DNA from: Rickettsiales bacterium UBA1997
GTDB taxonomy: Bacteria; Pseudomonadota; Alphaproteobacteria; Rickettsiales; UBA1997
Assembly: GCA_002335845.1 (NCBI GenBank)
Contig: DDCV01000013.1
Coordinates: forward strand, 1 to 9,113
Reading direction: 5' to 3'
DNA length: 9,113 bases
The position numbers and the translations under genes are program-made. This document shows positions 7,530-9,113 of this stretch, piece by piece (position 1 is the first letter of the stretch; the number at the start of each line of letters is the position of its first letter). The notes below the pieces were generated by a model. That model did no database searches, had not been told where the DNA came from, and worked only from the letters and a program-made list of their open reading frames with translations.

Positions 7530-8087
7530 ATGAAAAAAATTATCCTCCTTGCCTTTTTTTTAGCTCTGTCTTCTTGTTATTCATCGCAGTTTAATAGCGA
7601 TTTTGAGTTGATGAGCAATGACATTGAAAGCGGATCTATTGTTAAAAAAGATCATATTTTCAATGGTTTTGGCTGCGTCGGTAACAATATTTCACCGCAA
7701 TTAAGCTGGAAAAATGCTCCACAAAATACCAAAAGTTTTGCTCTCACTGTCTATGATCCCGATGCTCCAACGGGTAGCGGTTGGTGGCATTGGGTGGTTT
7801 TGAATATCCCAAAGCATTATGATAATCTGCCAAGAGATTTTGGCGGCAAGGAAGAGTTTCGCTTTAAAAATAATATAATTCAAATCAGGAATGATTATGG
7901 CAGTCATTCCTTCGGCGGTCCATGTCCTCCAAAAGGCGATAAACCACATCGCTATATTTTTACATTATACGCTTTAAAAACTGATAAAATAATGCTCAAT
8001 AGATTTTCAAGCGCTGCTAAAGCAGGGTTTATGATCAATTCTAATATAATTGATAAGGCCAGCTTTGTCGCTAAATATGGTAGATAA
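7530..8087 (+). CDS. PEBP/YbhB-YbcL-family lipoprotein
   Basis: Phosphatidylethanolamine-binding-protein family member (bacterial YbhB/YbcL type, Raf-kinase-inhibitor-like fold), 185 residues. I chose the ATG at 7530 over a TTG two codons upstream (7524) because it gives a clean lipoprotein signal: M-K-K, a hydrophobic run, then the lipobox LSSC with lipidated Cys16. Tyr17 at +2 does not signal inner-membrane retention, so outer-membrane sorting is plausible. The mature part carries the full family signature: GNNISPQLSW, YDPDAPTGSGWWHWV with the DPDAP and HW ligand-pocket residues, and GGPCPPKGDKPHRY. The natural ligand and role of bacterial homologues are poorly known, so no specific function is assigned. 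It lies 49 bp after trpE, in the place where trpG might be expected, and is probably co-transcribed with it. There is no Shine-Dalgarno and no sign of transfer. Confidence 0.9.
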   Translation: MKKIILLAFFLALSSCYSSQFNSDFELMSNDIESGSIVKKDHIFNGFGCVGNNISPQLSWKNAPQNTKSFALTVYDPDAPTGSGWWHWVVLNIPKHYDNLPRDFGGKEEFRFKNNIIQIRNDYGSHSFGGPCPPKGDKPHRYIFTLYALKTDKIMLNRFSSAAKAGFMINSNIIDKASFVAKYGR

Positions 8088-8101
8088 TTAACCAGTGTAA
8101 T
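8087..8101 (+). repeat. Intergenic motif ATTAACCWGTG, copy 2
   Basis: ATTAACCAGTGTAAT begins on the last base of the PEBP stop codon and lies 55 nt before the start of the phosphodiesterase gene. Its first 11 bases are identical to copy 1 (1370) and differ at one position from copy 3 (8944). Unlike the other two copies it is not part of an obvious inverted repeat. Function unknown. Confidence 0.4.
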
Positions 8102-8156
8102 AGTCAATAGAATTAGAGAAACCTTATGAAAAACTAAAATTCATCTTTGTAAAATC

Positions 8157-8801
8157 ATGGTAAAGATTTTTGCTCATCGAGGTTTTGCTACAAAACATTG
8201 TCCGGAAAATTCAATATTAGCTTTAAAAAAAGCTCATGAAATGAAATTTGATGGCGTAGAGTTTGATCTATGGTTTATTGATGGGGAATTTGTAGTTGTT
8301 CACGATCATCCAAGTCATAAGCAGATAAAAAATCTACCACGATTAGCCGATTTTTTACAATTTCATAATGATTTTTACTATTGGTTGGATTTTAAAAATT
8401 TAAACTCCCAAAACTACATCGCAGCTATTTCAAGAGTGAGGCAGGACATTATTTTATCTAAAATAGATTTAGATAGATTCTATTTTGCGCCTTACATAGA
8501 TAATTATAATTTTGCCAAAGAAGTTTTTTACCAAGCTCGAAGATTAATCGATAAAAAACTAAAAATAACTGCTATTTTTCAAGATAAAAACAAATATCAA
8601 CAATTAAAAAGTTTGATAAAAAATGAGAATATCAATCACCTTTCGATTCAATATGAGTTGATTAATAAAGATCTAATAAAAGATATGAGGGGCAAAGAGC
8701 TGCTAGCGTGGACTATAAAAAGCAAATATTGCTTTGATAAAATTAGTAGCATGGGAGTGAAAATTTGCGCCAGTGATATTATTATACCAAAATCCTTATA
8801 A
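8157..8801 (+). CDS. Small cytoplasmic glycerophosphodiester phosphodiesterase (GDPD family)
   Basis: Expected to hydrolyse glycerophosphodiesters, or a related phosphodiester, to glycerol-3-phosphate and an alcohol (UgpQ-like). The TIM-barrel signature is visible: AHRGF with catalytic His7 and Arg8, PENS with Glu17, VEFDLWFIDGEFVVVHDH (34-51) with metal ligands Glu35 and Asp37 and second catalytic His49, WLDFK (76-80) at the place of the usual (I/L)EIK strand, and AWTIK (184-188) near the C-terminus. Variations are Asp78 instead of the common Glu, and SDII (206-209) where many homologues have TDxP. At 214 residues it is somewhat short for the family. It has no signal peptide, so it is probably cytoplasmic. 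The ATG leads straight into VKIFAHRG, so the start is secure. No Shine-Dalgarno is seen. Its stop codon touches a perfect palindrome. Family membership is firm; the substrate is not. Confidence 0.85.
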   Translation: MVKIFAHRGFATKHCPENSILALKKAHEMKFDGVEFDLWFIDGEFVVVHDHPSHKQIKNLPRLADFLQFHNDFYYWLDFKNLNSQNYIAAISRVRQDIILSKIDLDRFYFAPYIDNYNFAKEVFYQARRLIDKKLKITAIFQDKNKYQQLKSLIKNENINHLSIQYELINKDLIKDMRGKELLAWTIKSKYCFDKISSMGVKICASDIIIPKSL

Positions 8802-8832
8802 AACATTTTTGCCCCTAGGGGCAAAAATGTTT
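8801..8832 (+). terminator. Perfect 32-bp palindrome, probable 3'-end hairpin of the phosphodiesterase gene
   Basis: Every base of 8801-8832 pairs with its mirror position around a CT|AG centre. In RNA this gives a 14-bp perfect stem with a CTAG tetraloop. The inner part is GCCCC/GGGGC, flanked by AAACATTTTT on the left and AAAAATGTTT on the right. It starts on the last base of the phosphodiesterase stop codon, so it probably marks the 3' end of that transcript, by termination or by blocking exonucleases. It is not a textbook intrinsic terminator: the T-run lies before the GC core and the A-run after it on both strands, and only TTTGCTCCTT closes the right side. It could instead be a dispersed palindromic repeat or a protein-binding site. 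Confidence 0.5.
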
Positions 8833-8943
8833 GCTCCTTAAGCCTTATAAATAAAGAATTCATTTAAAATAAAAAACACAAAATGACCAAAATTCGTTGA
8901 TTTGCAGAGGTCTTTTAAAAACTATCTCAAAAATAAGAAGGTT

Positions 8944-8958
8944 ATTAACCTGTGCACT
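8944..8958 (+). repeat. Intergenic motif ATTAACCWGTG, copy 3, within a short palindrome
   Basis: ATTAACCTGTGCACT lies about 75-90 nt before the start of the last, partial gene. It matches copy 1 at 13 of 15 positions. It overlaps a perfect odd palindrome, AGGTTA-T-TAACCT (8939-8951), the kind of symmetry seen in operators for dimeric regulators. In the rest of the 8833-9033 gap I see only AT-rich DNA with weak, non-diagnostic -10-like sequences. Confidence 0.4.
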
Positions 8959-9033
8959 TACTTCATTTTAAAAATGGCGCAATACCAATTCCATATTTAA
9001 TCTTTATATTTTTAAGCTAATTAAATAAAATAT

Positions 9034-9113
9034 ATGAAAAATTTTTTTCTATTTATCATTATTTATTTCTCATCAATTTCTTCGGGCTTTGCCTTAGGTT
9101 CTGTTGAGATTTC
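9034..9113 (+). CDS. Partial gene for a secreted protein, N-terminal signal peptide only
   Basis: An ATG at 9034 opens a frame that stays open to the window end: 26 complete codons, with the 3' part missing. The encoded start is a convincing Sec signal peptide: MKN, a hydrophobic core (FFLFIIIYF), a Ser-rich polar segment, and GFA as a good -3/-1 signal peptidase I site, giving a mature start of LGSVEI after residue 20. There is no lipobox Cys in the visible part. The ATG has no Shine-Dalgarno, like its neighbours. The family cannot be identified from the six visible mature residues. A periplasmic or exported protein is the most that can be said. Confidence 0.6.
   Translation, partial: MKNFFLFIIIYFSSISSGFALGSVEI

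Noticed and set aside
8648..8863. Minus-strand open frame of 71 codons across the end of the phosphodiesterase gene and the palindrome
   Set aside because: It mostly lies antisense to a well-supported gene and shows no recognisable motif, so it is treated as a chance frame.
8833..9033. Possible small RNA, tRNA or small gene in the 200-bp gap before the last gene
   Set aside because: I found no cloverleaf, no convincing start with a coding-like frame and no strong promoter. Only the short AGGTTA-T-TAACCT palindrome with the repeated motif stands out.

Overview
The window is strongly A+T-rich, densely coded chromosomal DNA. Gene content and order point to an alphaproteobacterium with a compact genome. 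The clearest clue is a PpiD-type periplasmic chaperone overlapping trpE, a linkage I recall from alphaproteobacteria. The AT-rich codon use suggests a streamlined or Rickettsiales/SAR11-like lineage, but the genus cannot be fixed from this sequence. The amino-acid genes (metY, lysC, trpE) suggest it makes its own methionine, aspartate-family amino acids and tryptophan, which argues against a strongly reduced obligate parasite.

Layout: the left part reads leftwards. lysC (aspartate kinase), crcB (fluoride channel) and rluC (23S rRNA pseudouridine synthase) form a tight operon at 3935-1408, with a 0-nt junction and then a 4-nt ATGA overlap. After a 138-bp gap comes metY (O-acetylhomoserine sulfhydrylase, 1269-4), which has its own recognisable promoter. 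A 100-bp divergent intergenic region (3936-4035) separates this block from the rightward genes: ppiD (4036-5964), trpE (5954-7480, GTG start, 11-nt overlap with ppiD), a PEBP/YbhB-family lipoprotein (7530-8087), a small glycerophosphodiester phosphodiesterase (8157-8801), and the first 26 codons of a secreted protein that runs off the right edge (9034 onward).

Functionally, lysC and metY both serve the aspartate family, at entry and at sulfur incorporation. trpE starts tryptophan synthesis, but no trpG or trpD follows it here. ppiD, the PEBP lipoprotein and the last partial gene are envelope or secreted proteins.

No mobile element, CRISPR array, tRNA, rRNA or defence system was seen, and all complete genes look intact. 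The window is essentially ordinary core genome. The less ordinary signals lie between the genes: a perfect 32-bp palindrome that starts on the last base of the phosphodiesterase stop codon, an 11-15-nt motif (ATTAACCWGTG) found at three separate gene boundaries, and a near-complete lack of Shine-Dalgarno sequences.
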